Positions 18,987 to 27,509 of a stretch of DNA of 64,000 nt are shown here, piece by piece. The position numbers and the translations under genes were made by a program. Source of the DNA: Sarcodiotheca gaudichaudii (lineage: Eukaryota; Rhodophyta; Florideophyceae; Gigartinales; Solieriaceae); NCBI GenBank assembly GCA_032355985.1, contig JAUKVZ010000003.1, forward strand, positions 1 through 64,000, in the 5' to 3' direction. Numbering within the stretch: position 1 is the first letter of the stretch; the number at the start of each line of letters is the position of its first letter. Under the pieces are notes generated by a model. That model was not told where the DNA came from. It was given only the letters and a program-made list of their open reading frames with translations, and ran no database searches.

Positions 18987-20549
18987 ATGCCCATTCCTCG
19001 CATCGCCATCGTCGGTCGGCCCAATGTCGGCAAATCCTCGCTGCTCAACATGCTGGCGAAGGACAAGGTGTCCATTGTCGATCCGACGCCCGGCGTCACG
19101 CGCGATCGTGTCACCGCCCTTGTCGAGATCGAAGGCCCGCTCAAGACGGAACCTCTCAAAATCGCCGAGATCGTCGACACCGGCGGCTACGGCGTGTACA
19201 CGGCGCAGGGCGAGCGCTTCGATGAGATCGGTGAGGATCTGTCGAAACTCAGCGGCCCGATCGAATCGCAGATCGGTGAAGCGGTGACGAACTCCGATCT
19301 GATCCTCTTCGTCATCGATGCGCAGGATGGTGTGACGGCGCTTGATGAGACGATCGCTCGCATGCTGCGGGAACGCGCATTCGGCGGACGCGATCAGGAG
19401 GCGGCGCCCATCGTCGTCGTCGCCAACAAGACGGATTCGGAAAAGTGGGAGCCGCACGCATGGGAGGCGGCAGGCCTTGGCTTCGGCGATCCGATCATGG
19501 TTTCCGCCAAGACGAACAACAATCGGCGCATCTTCCGCGAAAAGCTGTACGAGCTGCTGCCGGATATCAGCGCGATGACGACCGATGACGACGAGGCGCC
19601 CGAGCTGAAAATCGCCATCGTCGGCAAGCGAAACGCCGGCAAGTCGACCTTCGTCAATGCCCTTGCCGGCGAGAAGCGCGTGATCGTCAGTGAGATCGCC
19701 GGCACAACGCGCGACTCGGTTGATGTTCGATTCGAGATGGACGGCCGCTCCTTCATCGCCATCGACACCGCGGGCGTGCGCAAGAAGAAGAGTTATGCGA
19801 GCCAGATCGAGTGGTTCGCCAATCATCGCGCCATGCGCAGCGTCGGACGCGCCGATGTCGTGCTTCTCATGATCGACGCCACGGAGCCCGTCTCGCAGGT
19901 TGACAAGAATCTCGGCAAGCTCGTGCAGGATCAGTTCAAACCCTGCGTGATCGTCGTGAACAAGTGGGATCTGGCCGAAGGCAAGCGCAACAACAAGGGC
20001 AAGCCCATCTCGCCCTATGACTACCAGGAATATCTCTGGAAGCAGATGAAGGGTCTGAGGCGATGCCCGATCGTCTTCACGTGCGCCGACACCGGCGAGG
20101 GACTGAAGGAGACGATCGAGGTCGCGCACGATCTGTTCGAGCAGTCACTACAGCGCGTGGCGACAGGCAAGCTGAATCGCATCGTGCGCACCATCCTCAA
20201 GGAGCGCGGCCCGTCCACGAAACTCGGCTCCCGGGCGAAGGTCTTCTATGTCGCCCAGGTGGGCGTGCAGCCGCCGACGATTCTCATGGTCGTCAACAGC
20301 ACCAAGCTCTTTTCACCGGCGTACGAGCGGTATCTGCTCAACCGCCTCTCCGAGCGCACGCCCTTTGAAGAGACGCCGATTCGCCTGATCATGCGCGATC
20401 GCAAACGCGTCTCGCTTGAGGGGCTCTTTGCGGGTGAGCATCTGGCCGAACGCATCGATTACGACAGCGATGACTTCGATGATCAAATGAAAAACCTCGA
20501 CGCCGAAATGGGCGACGAGGTTGATGAGTCGGTCACAGAGAACAGGTAG
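18987..20549 (+). CDS. der: Ribosome biogenesis GTPase Der (EngA)
   Basis: 520 residues with two tandem GTPase domains, the mark of Der. Domain 1 has GRPNVGKSSLLNML and PGVTRDR; domain 2 (from about residue 205) has GKRNAGKSTFVNAL and GTTRDSVD, with NKTD and NKWD base-recognition motifs. A KH-like C-terminal domain follows (about 400-490) and then an acidic tail. Der acts in 50S subunit assembly. A Lys/Asn-rich insert after the second NKxD motif (about 335-345) is common outside proteobacteria. The stop lies 9 bases from the stop of the convergent receiver-like gene. Confidence 0.95.
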   Translation: MPIPRIAIVGRPNVGKSSLLNMLAKDKVSIVDPTPGVTRDRVTALVEIEGPLKTEPLKIAEIVDTGGYGVYTAQGERFDEIGEDLSKLSGPIESQIGEAVTNSDLILFVIDAQDGVTALDETIARMLRERAFGGRDQEAAPIVVVANKTDSEKWEPHAWEAAGLGFGDPIMVSAKTNNNRRIFREKLYELLPDISAMTTDDDEAPELKIAIVGKRNAGKSTFVNALAGEKRVIVSEIAGTTRDSVDVRFEMDGRSFIAIDTAGVRKKKSYASQIEWFANHRAMRSVGRADVVLLMIDATEPVSQVDKNLGKLVQDQFKPCVIVVNKWDLAEGKRNNKGKPISPYDYQEYLWKQMKGLRRCPIVFTCADTGEGLKETIEVAHDLFEQSLQRVATGKLNRIVRTILKERGPSTKLGSRAKVFYVAQVGVQPPTILMVVNSTKLFSPAYERYLLNRLSERTPFEETPIRLIMRDRKRVSLEGLFAGEHLAERIDYDSDDFDDQMKNLDAEMGDEVDESVTENR

Positions 20550-20558
20550 CGAGATTGA

Positions 20559-21764
20559 TCAGGCGGCCAGTCCGCCGTAATCATCGCCTTCCTCTTCCTC
20601 ATCCCAGTCATCCCATCCCGTCCACGCCTTGTCGGGCATGTGGCGATGATGGATGTTGACGATCTTGGCAAGCTGCTGCCCGAAGAGATCGCCGAGCGTG
20701 TCGAGCTGCGCCACGAGATCCTCCGAATACGGGCTGGATCCGTCACGGAAGAAGACGAGCACCGCCAGGCATTCGCCATCAAAGCGCGCCGTGAAGACGA
20801 GCACATCGGAGTCGGCCAGCCAGGACGCGTCATCGCCAATCCAGTTCGAGAGCGGATTCTCGCACGTGAAGTGGTGCGGCTCATCCTCATCCTGGAATCG
20901 CGGCGCGATGACATCCGCAAGATGATCAAGCAGCACATCAGCCGTATCCTTCGGGCAGTCATAGTTGACGTACGCGCCGAGGCTGAAGTCGCTGTGATTG
21001 CTGGGCAGGAAGACTGCGGCGTTGGTCGGCCCGGTCTTGGTGAGCATGTACTCAAGACCCGTGCGAAGCAGCTCCTCGATATCCAGCTCCTGCTGGATCA
21101 GCGAGCCGAACTCGCTGGCGAGCGCCACCTGGCCGACCTGATCGGACAACTCCTGATACGCGCCGACAAGGTCGTTGCACAGGGAGTTGACCTGATTGGT
21201 CACCTGACGTCGAGCCGTGTTGAGGCGGCGGCAGATGCGCTTCAGCCGCTCGACGCGTCGCTCCTGCTCGTGGATGTTTCGTGAACGCTCCACGGCGCTG
21301 CACACGCTTGTGATGAGCTGATGTTCATCAAAGGGCTGAGCCAGCAGATCCATCGCCCCGGAGCGCATGGCTCGCACGGCCAGATCAAGCGTCGGCTCAT
21401 TCGCCGAAATAATCACCCGGGTCGTGGCGCACGTCTGCTCAAACTCATGATGCAGGTCGAGGCCCGAGCCATCGGGTAGCTGGGCATTGACAATCACCGC
21501 GTCATAGTTGGCGCCGGCGATGGCGCCCCGCGCTTCGAGCATGGTTGCGACAGGGTCGCACACCATCTCCTGATCGCGCAGAAGTGAAGCGGCGCCGGCC
21601 CGGGCGGATGCATCCGGCTCGACGAGCAGGATGCGCGCGGGCGCCAGCGGTTCAGCCGGAGCGGCGGGCGCCGCATCCAGCGTTGGTTCGTCTTTCTTTT
21701 CGAGCTCGCCGATCATTGGCGTGTCTGACTCCGTTTGCTTTCGCCTTGCCTTTCGCCGCGCCAT
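20559..21764 (-). CDS. Degenerate receiver-domain protein with coiled coil and GAF-like region
   Basis: 401 residues. Residues 43-155 fold like a CheY receiver (RILLVEPDASARA, YDAVIVNAQLPDGSGLD, VIISANEP, LLAQPFDEHQL), but the phosphoacceptor Asp is replaced by Asn (N93) and the invariant Lys by Gln (Q143). A helical, probably coiled-coil linker (about 160-225) leads to a GAF-like C-terminal region (about 230-380). The tail is very acidic. It lies 29 bases downstream of the HDOD-histidine kinase gene on the same strand, so the two probably form one transcript. It likely acts as a phosphorylation-independent partner or scaffold; that is inference. Confidence 0.8.
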   Translation of the reverse strand: MARRKARRKQTESDTPMIGELEKKDEPTLDAAPAAPAEPLAPARILLVEPDASARAGAASLLRDQEMVCDPVATMLEARGAIAGANYDAVIVNAQLPDGSGLDLHHEFEQTCATTRVIISANEPTLDLAVRAMRSGAMDLLAQPFDEHQLITSVCSAVERSRNIHEQERRVERLKRICRRLNTARRQVTNQVNSLCNDLVGAYQELSDQVGQVALASEFGSLIQQELDIEELLRTGLEYMLTKTGPTNAAVFLPSNHSDFSLGAYVNYDCPKDTADVLLDHLADVIAPRFQDEDEPHHFTCENPLSNWIGDDASWLADSDVLVFTARFDGECLAVLVFFRDGSSPYSEDLVAQLDTLGDLFGQQLAKIVNIHHRHMPDKAWTGWDDWDEEEEGDDYGGLAA

Positions 21765-21793
21765 GTCTCTCTCCTCCTCCTCGTGCCCTCCCG

Positions 21794-24097
21794 TCAGGCC
21801 GCCGCTTCCGACGATCCCGCGTGAGGCGCTCTCCAGTCCGGAATGATGATGCGTGCGGTTGTGCCGCTTTCCTCATCACTCTCGAACTCGATCCGCCCGC
21901 CGTGCAGCTCCACAAGCCGCGACGCTCGAGCAAGACCAAGTCCTGCTTGTCTCCCAGCCTCCTTGTGGGAGAAGAAGGGGTCGCACGCATGGGAGAGCGT
22001 GTGCCCATCCATGCCACAACCATCGTCCTTCACTTCGATCACCAGTCGGCCATCAGAGCCGTCTGCCTGAACCCGAAGCTCGACGATTCCTTTTGGCCTT
22101 GCCTCAATTGCGTTCTGGACGAGTTCTGTCGTCGCTTCCGCGATGTGCTTCGGATCGATGTACGCCGGGGGCAACGGTCCGCGCACGATCAGTTTTACCG
22201 GCGGCTTGCCATGTTCGTCCGAGATCCGATCCGAACGAACGTCCCGTACGAGTTTGGACATCAGGTCCGGTAGATCAGTTGTGCGCTTGAACGGTTTCGG
22301 CGGGTTGGCGAAGAAATGCAGGTTGGAGATCAATCCGCTGAGTTGACTGGCGGCCTTGGCGATGGTCATCGCGACCGCGCGCGTCTCCTTGTCCTGCAGT
22401 TTTTGCGCAAGAAGCTGGCTGCGCCCGCTGATCACCGTCAGCGGATTGTTCATTTCGTGCGCGGCGCCGGCCGCCATCTCGCCCAGTCGCGCCATCGACT
22501 GCGCATCGGTCAGGCGCGTCTGGGTTTCGGTCAATGTGCGATTGGCTTCGGCAAGCTGCTCGCCGAGCCTGCGCGCGCCTTCGTGCTGTGTGGCTGCGAC
22601 GATCGCTGCCCCCCAGGTCGACGTCAGCGCTGACAGCGCCGGGCTCTTGAGCAGCTTCGGATCGATCTCGCGATCGTGCAGCAGCGCGGCCGGGCGATCC
22701 GCGCTTGAGACCAGCGGCATCAGACGCACGCTGCGCACATCCTCAGCGTCGATCAGATAGTCCTGTAGCCAGGGAAGAAGACCCACGCTCTCGGCGCTGA
22801 GCTGCGCCGTATCCGCCAGTTTCGCCAGATCGCCACCCGCCACCGGAGGCGGCGGCATCAGTTCATTGCGCAGCGCCCGTCCATCACTGCTGCAACGGCA
22901 GATCCGCCATGGCTGATCAGGCTGCGGCTGCTGAAGGATCATGAAAAATCCGTCGCCGAAGACGCTGGCCGCAGACGCAGACACACGCGCAAAGGTGTTC
23001 TGCAATGTGCTTCCAAGATGATGATCCATCTGAAACGCGCTGATCGCCGCCAGCACGCGCCCCTGACGCTCCGAATCCAGCGCGCGATCATGAATCTGCC
23101 GATTCATCGCGCCGAGGCGACGATTGGCGGACGCCACGCATCGGAACGCAAGATCCAGATCATCCTCATCATCAAGGCCGAGATCACCGGCTCGCTGAGC
23201 GACGCGCCGAATCAGATCGCGCTCGATCTGACGCAGGATGGCCGGATCAATGTGATTCTCTTCGAAGACGCCTTCCAGATTCGGCTCCAGCACATAGTTG
23301 CCGGACCAACCCAGATGCATGGAACGCGCCACTGCGTCCGCCACAGTCACCAGCGCAATCGCGTTGCGATGCGGAAGGTCGGGCAGTGAGCTGTAGCGCT
23401 GGCCGTGCAGCCAGATCACATCCTGAAATGCGACCGGAAGCCCCCAGTGTTCGGCAAGGCGCTTACCCGCCAGATGATGATCCACACCGATGACGCTTCG
23501 TTCGATCTCGGCGATGTTGCACTGCCCCTGCTCGGCGATGCGCGCCACGCGCGCAAATGAACGAGGCAGGATCACATCCAGGGAGTACTTGCCCAGATCA
23601 TGCAGCAGGCCGCAGACGAAGGCCTCATCCGGCGTGATGGTCAGATGATCTTCCGGCATGCGCGCCGCGATCATCTCCGCTGCGCATGCGACTGCGATGG
23701 AATGGCGCCACAGCTCGCGACGATCAATCGTGCCGATGGCCGCCTCGTCGGACTCGAGCGGTTCATTCTCCTGCTGTTCATCCGACATCATGTCGTAGAG
23801 ATGAACGCTGAGCAGCGCCGAGCGCACGGCCTCGTAGCCCAGCATGACGACGGCGCGGGAGACCGTCGTGATGCGATCGCCGAGACCGGTGTCCGAACGT
23901 CGGCACATGGAAAGCAGGCGGCTTGTCAGCGCGACGTCCGCTTCGACAAGAGCAATAAGCTGCTCCATGTCGACATCGTCGGAGTTCGACATCTGCAGCA
24001 GACGCATCGCGACGGGCGAAAGCGTGGGAAGCGCATCCACCTGCTGGAGGATGAGCTCGATGCGTTGGGATCGCGAGATGTCCAGATCGGCAGTCAT
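21794..24097 (-). CDS. HDOD-domain sensor histidine kinase
   Basis: 767 residues. The N-terminal 200 or so residues are an HDOD domain (LPTLSPVAMRLLQM, LLHDLGKYSLDV). The middle (about 350-500) resembles a GAF sensor. Residues about 530-600 are the HisKA dimerisation region with the phosphorylatable His547 in AAGAAHEMNNPLTVISGR. The ATPase domain follows, with ELVQNAIEA (N box), DDGCGMDG (G1), DPFFSHK (F box) and GLGLARASRLVE (G2). No membrane segments were seen, so it is a cytoplasmic sensor. Its downstream neighbour has a defective receiver; an intact receiver-HTH protein is encoded 106 bases upstream, a plausible cognate partner. Confidence 0.9.
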   Translation of the reverse strand: MTADLDISRSQRIELILQQVDALPTLSPVAMRLLQMSNSDDVDMEQLIALVEADVALTSRLLSMCRRSDTGLGDRITTVSRAVVMLGYEAVRSALLSVHLYDMMSDEQQENEPLESDEAAIGTIDRRELWRHSIAVACAAEMIAARMPEDHLTITPDEAFVCGLLHDLGKYSLDVILPRSFARVARIAEQGQCNIAEIERSVIGVDHHLAGKRLAEHWGLPVAFQDVIWLHGQRYSSLPDLPHRNAIALVTVADAVARSMHLGWSGNYVLEPNLEGVFEENHIDPAILRQIERDLIRRVAQRAGDLGLDDEDDLDLAFRCVASANRRLGAMNRQIHDRALDSERQGRVLAAISAFQMDHHLGSTLQNTFARVSASAASVFGDGFFMILQQPQPDQPWRICRCSSDGRALRNELMPPPPVAGGDLAKLADTAQLSAESVGLLPWLQDYLIDAEDVRSVRLMPLVSSADRPAALLHDREIDPKLLKSPALSALTSTWGAAIVAATQHEGARRLGEQLAEANRTLTETQTRLTDAQSMARLGEMAAGAAHEMNNPLTVISGRSQLLAQKLQDKETRAVAMTIAKAASQLSGLISNLHFFANPPKPFKRTTDLPDLMSKLVRDVRSDRISDEHGKPPVKLIVRGPLPPAYIDPKHIAEATTELVQNAIEARPKGIVELRVQADGSDGRLVIEVKDDGCGMDGHTLSHACDPFFSHKEAGRQAGLGLARASRLVELHGGRIEFESDEESGTTARIIIPDWRAPHAGSSEAAA

Positions 24098-24203
24098 TGC
24101 TCCGAACGAGGCTCCTGAACGCGCGCACTGGCGCCGCCACGATCACAGCCGTCGGTCGCGCAGGACTCCCGGAAGAATGGTCCCGGACCTCTCTGCCGCA
24201 GCC

Positions 24204-24827
24204 TCAGTTGGAAACGTCGGCGCCCGCCGGCATGTCCAATAGTTCGGCAACTCGGGCCATCAACTTCTCCACATTGAAGGGCTTCTTCATGAAGTCGTCG
24301 GCGCCGGCGCCGAGCAGACGCTCCACCTCATCCTGATTGACGACGCCCGATACGAAGATGATGCGGGTATCGCTCGAATCATCGCCTTCACGGATCCGCT
24401 GGCATACCAGATCGCCATTGATGTCCGGAAGCATGTAATCCAGGATCATCAGATGCGGCTTGAAGGACTCGCTGAGCGCTCCGGCGTCGTAGCCCGTCGC
24501 CGCGGACTTCACCTCGAACCGTCCGTCCCGATCCAGGATGTCCTTGAAGAGCTCGACGATCTCCGGATCATCATCCACAACGAGAATGCGCTTCTTGCCC
24601 GCTTCGATCGAATCGAGCGGGATGTCATTCTCCTTCATGAACCGGATCAGCTCGACGCGTGGAATGCGCCGGAATCGCGAGCCGGGAACGCGGAAACCGT
24701 TCAGGCGGCCGCTGTCAAAGCAGCGAATGATCGTCTGCTGGCTCACGCGGCAGATCTCAGCGGCCTCACCAGTCGTGAAGACCTGCTTCTCCGACCAGTC
24801 CGATGTGCTTCGTCCGTTTGCCGACAT
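24204..24827 (-). CDS. Response regulator with N-terminal HTH and C-terminal receiver
   Basis: 207 residues. Residues 16-68 match the MerR/excisionase-type winged helix (FTTGEAAEICRVSQQTI, SGRLNGFRVPGS). Residues 79-195 are an intact receiver with ILVVDDDPEIVELF, phosphoacceptor D130 in MILDYMLPD, and K182 in KKPF. The order (DNA binding first, receiver last) is reversed relative to most response regulators. It probably binds DNA as a phosphorylation-controlled regulator. It precedes the HDOD-histidine kinase gene on the same strand. Confidence 0.88.
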   Translation of the reverse strand: MSANGRSTSDWSEKQVFTTGEAAEICRVSQQTIIRCFDSGRLNGFRVPGSRFRRIPRVELIRFMKENDIPLDSIEAGKKRILVVDDDPEIVELFKDILDRDGRFEVKSAATGYDAGALSESFKPHLMILDYMLPDINGDLVCQRIREGDDSSDTRIIFVSGVVNQDEVERLLGAGADDFMKKPFNVEKLMARVAELLDMPAGADVSN

Positions 24828-25111
24828 TGGTTAGCGCTCCCCCAAACGGCGTTCGCCGTGGATTGGACAGAGACTTCGACGATCTCGGGCAAACAACCCA
24901 AGGCGCCAAAGTTCGCCAAACAACCATCGACTCCCAGATTCTCCAACTTAACTCTGCGTCGGAATCCGGGATCACCTGGCCACGACACCAGGGCACGGCT
25001 TCTCCTCCGAAGCCGAATCTCCATTATGACGTTAGGCTCGAATGTTGGTTCTGGCGATCCTGGGAATCTGGCGACTTTATCGGGCGCCCTGCGATTCCGA
25101 CCTGCCAGGGG

Positions 25112-26023
25112 CTATTGACCCAGTACGAGATTCGACGAGGGGTCGAAATCCACCATGTACATGGTCGGCATCAGGTAGTTCACGCCGTCGTACACGAAGA
25201 CGCGTCCGCTCATGCGATACGTCAGGCTGTCCTCGTAGCTGGCCTGAAGCTCCTCGATGCCCTCGAGATTCTGGCACGGCAGGAGCCGCATGGGGGCGTC
25301 CAGATCGATCGGGCTCTCGGGATCGTTGTCGAACGTGAACACCCACTCACCCAGGGGGCTCAGCACGACGCGGCCTCGTCTGAGTCTGAGCAGAGATCCC
25401 TCGCGCCGAAGACCGGGACGATTCGCCGCGCCGACCGGAGGCGGGACGATCTCGCGCCGTCTGGGCGTCGCTTCATCCAGTTCGCGGAGCAGCTCATCGA
25501 TGCTCGGATCTTCAGGATTGGCGGGCTCGGCGTCCTCTCCGATGATCTCGTCCTGGACGGCCTCTTCATCCACGGTCTCGATGGCGTGGCTGGTCGGCAG
25601 CAGGTAGTTGCGGCCCTGATAGACGAACACCTGGCCGCTGACGACGAATCGCACATCCTCGTCACGCCCCTGAACAAGCTGCTCCATGGCTGTGAGGTTC
25701 ATGCACGGCAGCAGCACCATGGGCGGAAGCGAGACGCCGCCGAGCTGATCGCGATCGAAGATGAAGACCCAGTGGCCGGAAGGCAGCATGCGGATGCGTC
25801 CCTTGCCCTTGGGAAGCAGTGCGCCCTCTCGAAGCAGCGTGGCGCCGAATCCGGCTCTTCGCAGCTCCTGCTCGTCGACGATCAGGTGATCCATGACGTC
25901 GACCTGATCCTCGACGATCGTCTCCTCCATCACAGCTTCCTGAGCGCCGGCCGGCTGGATCGCCATCGCGGCTATCGCGCTGAAGCTGAGGAGAATCAAA
26001 CGAAGAGTGGCGCGGGACGGCAT
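25112..26023 (-). CDS. Secreted protein with an internally duplicated domain, function unknown
   Basis: 303 residues with a signal peptide (MPSRATLRLILLSFSAIAAM, cleavage likely after QPAGA). Two copies of one domain occupy roughly residues 45-150 and 185-295. Each has an arginine-rich start, a G-x-W-V-F-x-F-D core (GHWVFIFDRD; GEWVFTFDND), LLPCMNL or LLPCQNL, then SGQVFVYQGRNYLLPT or SGRVFVYDGVNYLMPT. An acidic linker (Glu/Asp-rich) joins them. No catalytic motif was recognised. The single Cys per copy, at equivalent places, could be a structural or lipid site. A strong hairpin terminator lies 128 bases upstream of the start, so the gene either has its own promoter after it or is subject to attenuation. 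Confidence 0.75.
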   Translation of the reverse strand: MPSRATLRLILLSFSAIAAMAIQPAGAQEAVMEETIVEDQVDVMDHLIVDEQELRRAGFGATLLREGALLPKGKGRIRMLPSGHWVFIFDRDQLGGVSLPPMVLLPCMNLTAMEQLVQGRDEDVRFVVSGQVFVYQGRNYLLPTSHAIETVDEEAVQDEIIGEDAEPANPEDPSIDELLRELDEATPRRREIVPPPVGAANRPGLRREGSLLRLRRGRVVLSPLGEWVFTFDNDPESPIDLDAPMRLLPCQNLEGIEELQASYEDSLTYRMSGRVFVYDGVNYLMPTMYMVDFDPSSNLVLGQ

Positions 26024-26150
26024 GGGCGCTCCTTGAAGGACTGCTTCTGAGGCAGTCCCGGCATGCTAGGAGATTCGACATGCCTTTTGTCGGCTGGATC
26101 TTCCCCCCTGCCGCAACGGCGGGATGAGGCGGCCATCGCGATGTGCGCAT

Positions 26151-26207
26151 AAAAAAACGCATCAATGCGAAATCGGCACCGCGCCGATGCGCCCACGCAC
26201 TGATGCG
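26151..26207 (-). terminator. Strong nested hairpin terminator on the minus strand
   Basis: On the minus strand a 12-base-pair outer stem (58-69 with 196-207 of 26100s, one G-U pair) encloses an inner ATCGGC/GCCGAT hairpin and is followed by seven T (complement of 26151-26157). It lies 334 bases past the stop of the prepilin-like gene and 128 bases before the duplicated-domain gene, so it ends the upstream transcript or attenuates the downstream gene. Confidence 0.85.
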
Positions 26208-26540
26208 CCTTAGATCACCGAGGAATCCGGATTCGACGACACGCATCGATCAAATCGATGCGCACTCGCCGACGAGCCGGTCAGACTGAGCGACCGAACC
26301 GGCCTCGTCAGAGGCGGCAAGAGTTCGCCAGCGTCGCGTCCCGTGAATCTGACGCAGGACCGCCGTCCATGAACGGGTCCTCCCGAGCGCCGCCCGGAAG
26401 GTCTAGGAGGAACACGGTTTGAACGGTCCTTCTGGTTGTCCCCTCCATATGCGAGGGAACAGCGCGGGCGGGGCCACGACATGTCGTCTTTTTTTGCTGG
26501 GGTCCACTACTGGGGCTATCCGCCCCCGTGCGTGTTTGCC
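26208..26540 (-). ncRNA. Gene-free stretch with several hairpins, candidate structured RNA or long 3' leader
   Basis: No convincing protein is encoded here. On either strand I see a perfect 9-base-pair hairpin (26242-26250 with 26254-26262), an 11-base-pair hairpin with one bulge (26271-26281 with 26298-26309), a weak CCCTC/GAGGG hairpin near 26444-26460, and a GGGCGG/CCGCCC pairing that could close 26466-26526. The minus-strand terminator at 26151 gives a natural 3' end. It could be a separate RNA, the 3' UTR of the prepilin-like gene, or the leader of the next gene. No known RNA family was recognised. Confidence 0.35.
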
Positions 26541-27311
26541 TCAGAAATCGAGGCCGAGGTACCCGTTGAACGTGCTGTCCACGGGCATGCCGGGCTCGGC
26601 TGAGGTGCGGAATGGAGGCACGGCCGTCGGGCGGGCACGGGTGAAGTCCTCCACCTTGACGGCGCCATCCACGAAGGCCACGTGATGCCTGCCTTCAGCC
26701 GCTCCGGGCCAGTCGTTCAGGAAGAGCAGGCCCTTCCGCGACGGGTAGTTCACGTCGGAGAAACGAACCTTCCGGGCGTGGACGCGAGCCCACTGCTTTT
26801 TCACGACGGCGCCGGGATTCGCCCAGATGTACGCCTCGGTGATCAGCGTGAGTCCCAGGCGGTACTCGGTGGGCATGTCAAAGCCGTAGAGATCGACCAC
26901 GGTCGAATCCGGACCATCGTCCATGCCATTCTTCTCAAAGACGCTCTGCTCGTAGGAGCTGTACCAATGGCGGCTGAACTGGCCATCGTTCCAGCCTGCG
27001 AGCACGCTGGGCCAGAGTTCGTCCTGACTCAGGTATTTGGACCAGCCACGCTCCGTCATGTGGTAGACGCCGTAGAAATCCTCGGCTTGACGCCCCTTCT
27101 CGTCGGGAGCGCCGGCATTGACGATGCGATCCTGATGGCTGACGGCCCAGGAGGCGAAGTCCAGATGAGTCTGATGGAGCTGAGAAAGATCGACGGCGAC
27201 CCGGGCAGAATCGCGGGAGGCCTTCAGAGCGGGCGCGGTGATCCCGATCAGGATTGCAATGATCGCAATCACCACAAGCAATTCGATCAGGGTGAAGCCG
27301 CGACGAATCAT
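26541..27311 (-). CDS. Prepilin-like protein with N-terminal methylation motif
   Basis: 256 residues from the ATG at 27311. The start gives the classic type IV prepilin leader (MIRRGFTLIELLVVIAIIA), with cleavage expected before Phe and Glu at position +5. Longer in-frame starts would bury this leader and are rejected. The C-terminal part contains GLLFLNDWPGAAEGRHHVAFVDGAVKV, typical of the planctomycete pseudopilin group that ends in an H-x-G/D-G-H-V-x-F-x-D-G motif. Such proteins are processed by prepilin peptidase and join pseudopili or type II secretion-like assemblies. No other secretion genes are adjacent. Confidence 0.88.
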   Translation of the reverse strand: MIRRGFTLIELLVVIAIIAILIGITAPALKASRDSARVAVDLSQLHQTHLDFASWAVSHQDRIVNAGAPDEKGRQAEDFYGVYHMTERGWSKYLSQDELWPSVLAGWNDGQFSRHWYSSYEQSVFEKNGMDDGPDSTVVDLYGFDMPTEYRLGLTLITEAYIWANPGAVVKKQWARVHARKVRFSDVNYPSRKGLLFLNDWPGAAEGRHHVAFVDGAVKVEDFTRARPTAVPPFRTSAEPGMPVDSTFNGYLGLDF

Positions 27312-27509
27312 GATCTTCCCGTCGCCTGGAGAGGCGACTGGCCCGATCGTACCGATGGGAAGGCGAGGGCGGCAAGGGAAAAGACACTCTGGAGGGTCCA
27401 GGACGCGGATATCCTTGTGTCCGGCCGGTTTTTCGGCGATTCCCGGTCCCTTCCAGCCCACCCTGCTCGCCAGTCGAGCCGGATCTGAACACCGCGCGAG
27501 CCACGAGCC

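Noticed and set aside
24803-26050. A 415-codon open frame antisense to the duplicated-domain exported protein
   Set aside because: No recognisable start context or family likeness; the opposite strand has a signal peptide and repeated domains.
26208-26540. tmRNA, 6S RNA or RNase P RNA in the structured gap
   Set aside because: The conserved tRNA-like ends of tmRNA, the central bubble pattern of 6S and the invariant blocks of RNase P were not found.
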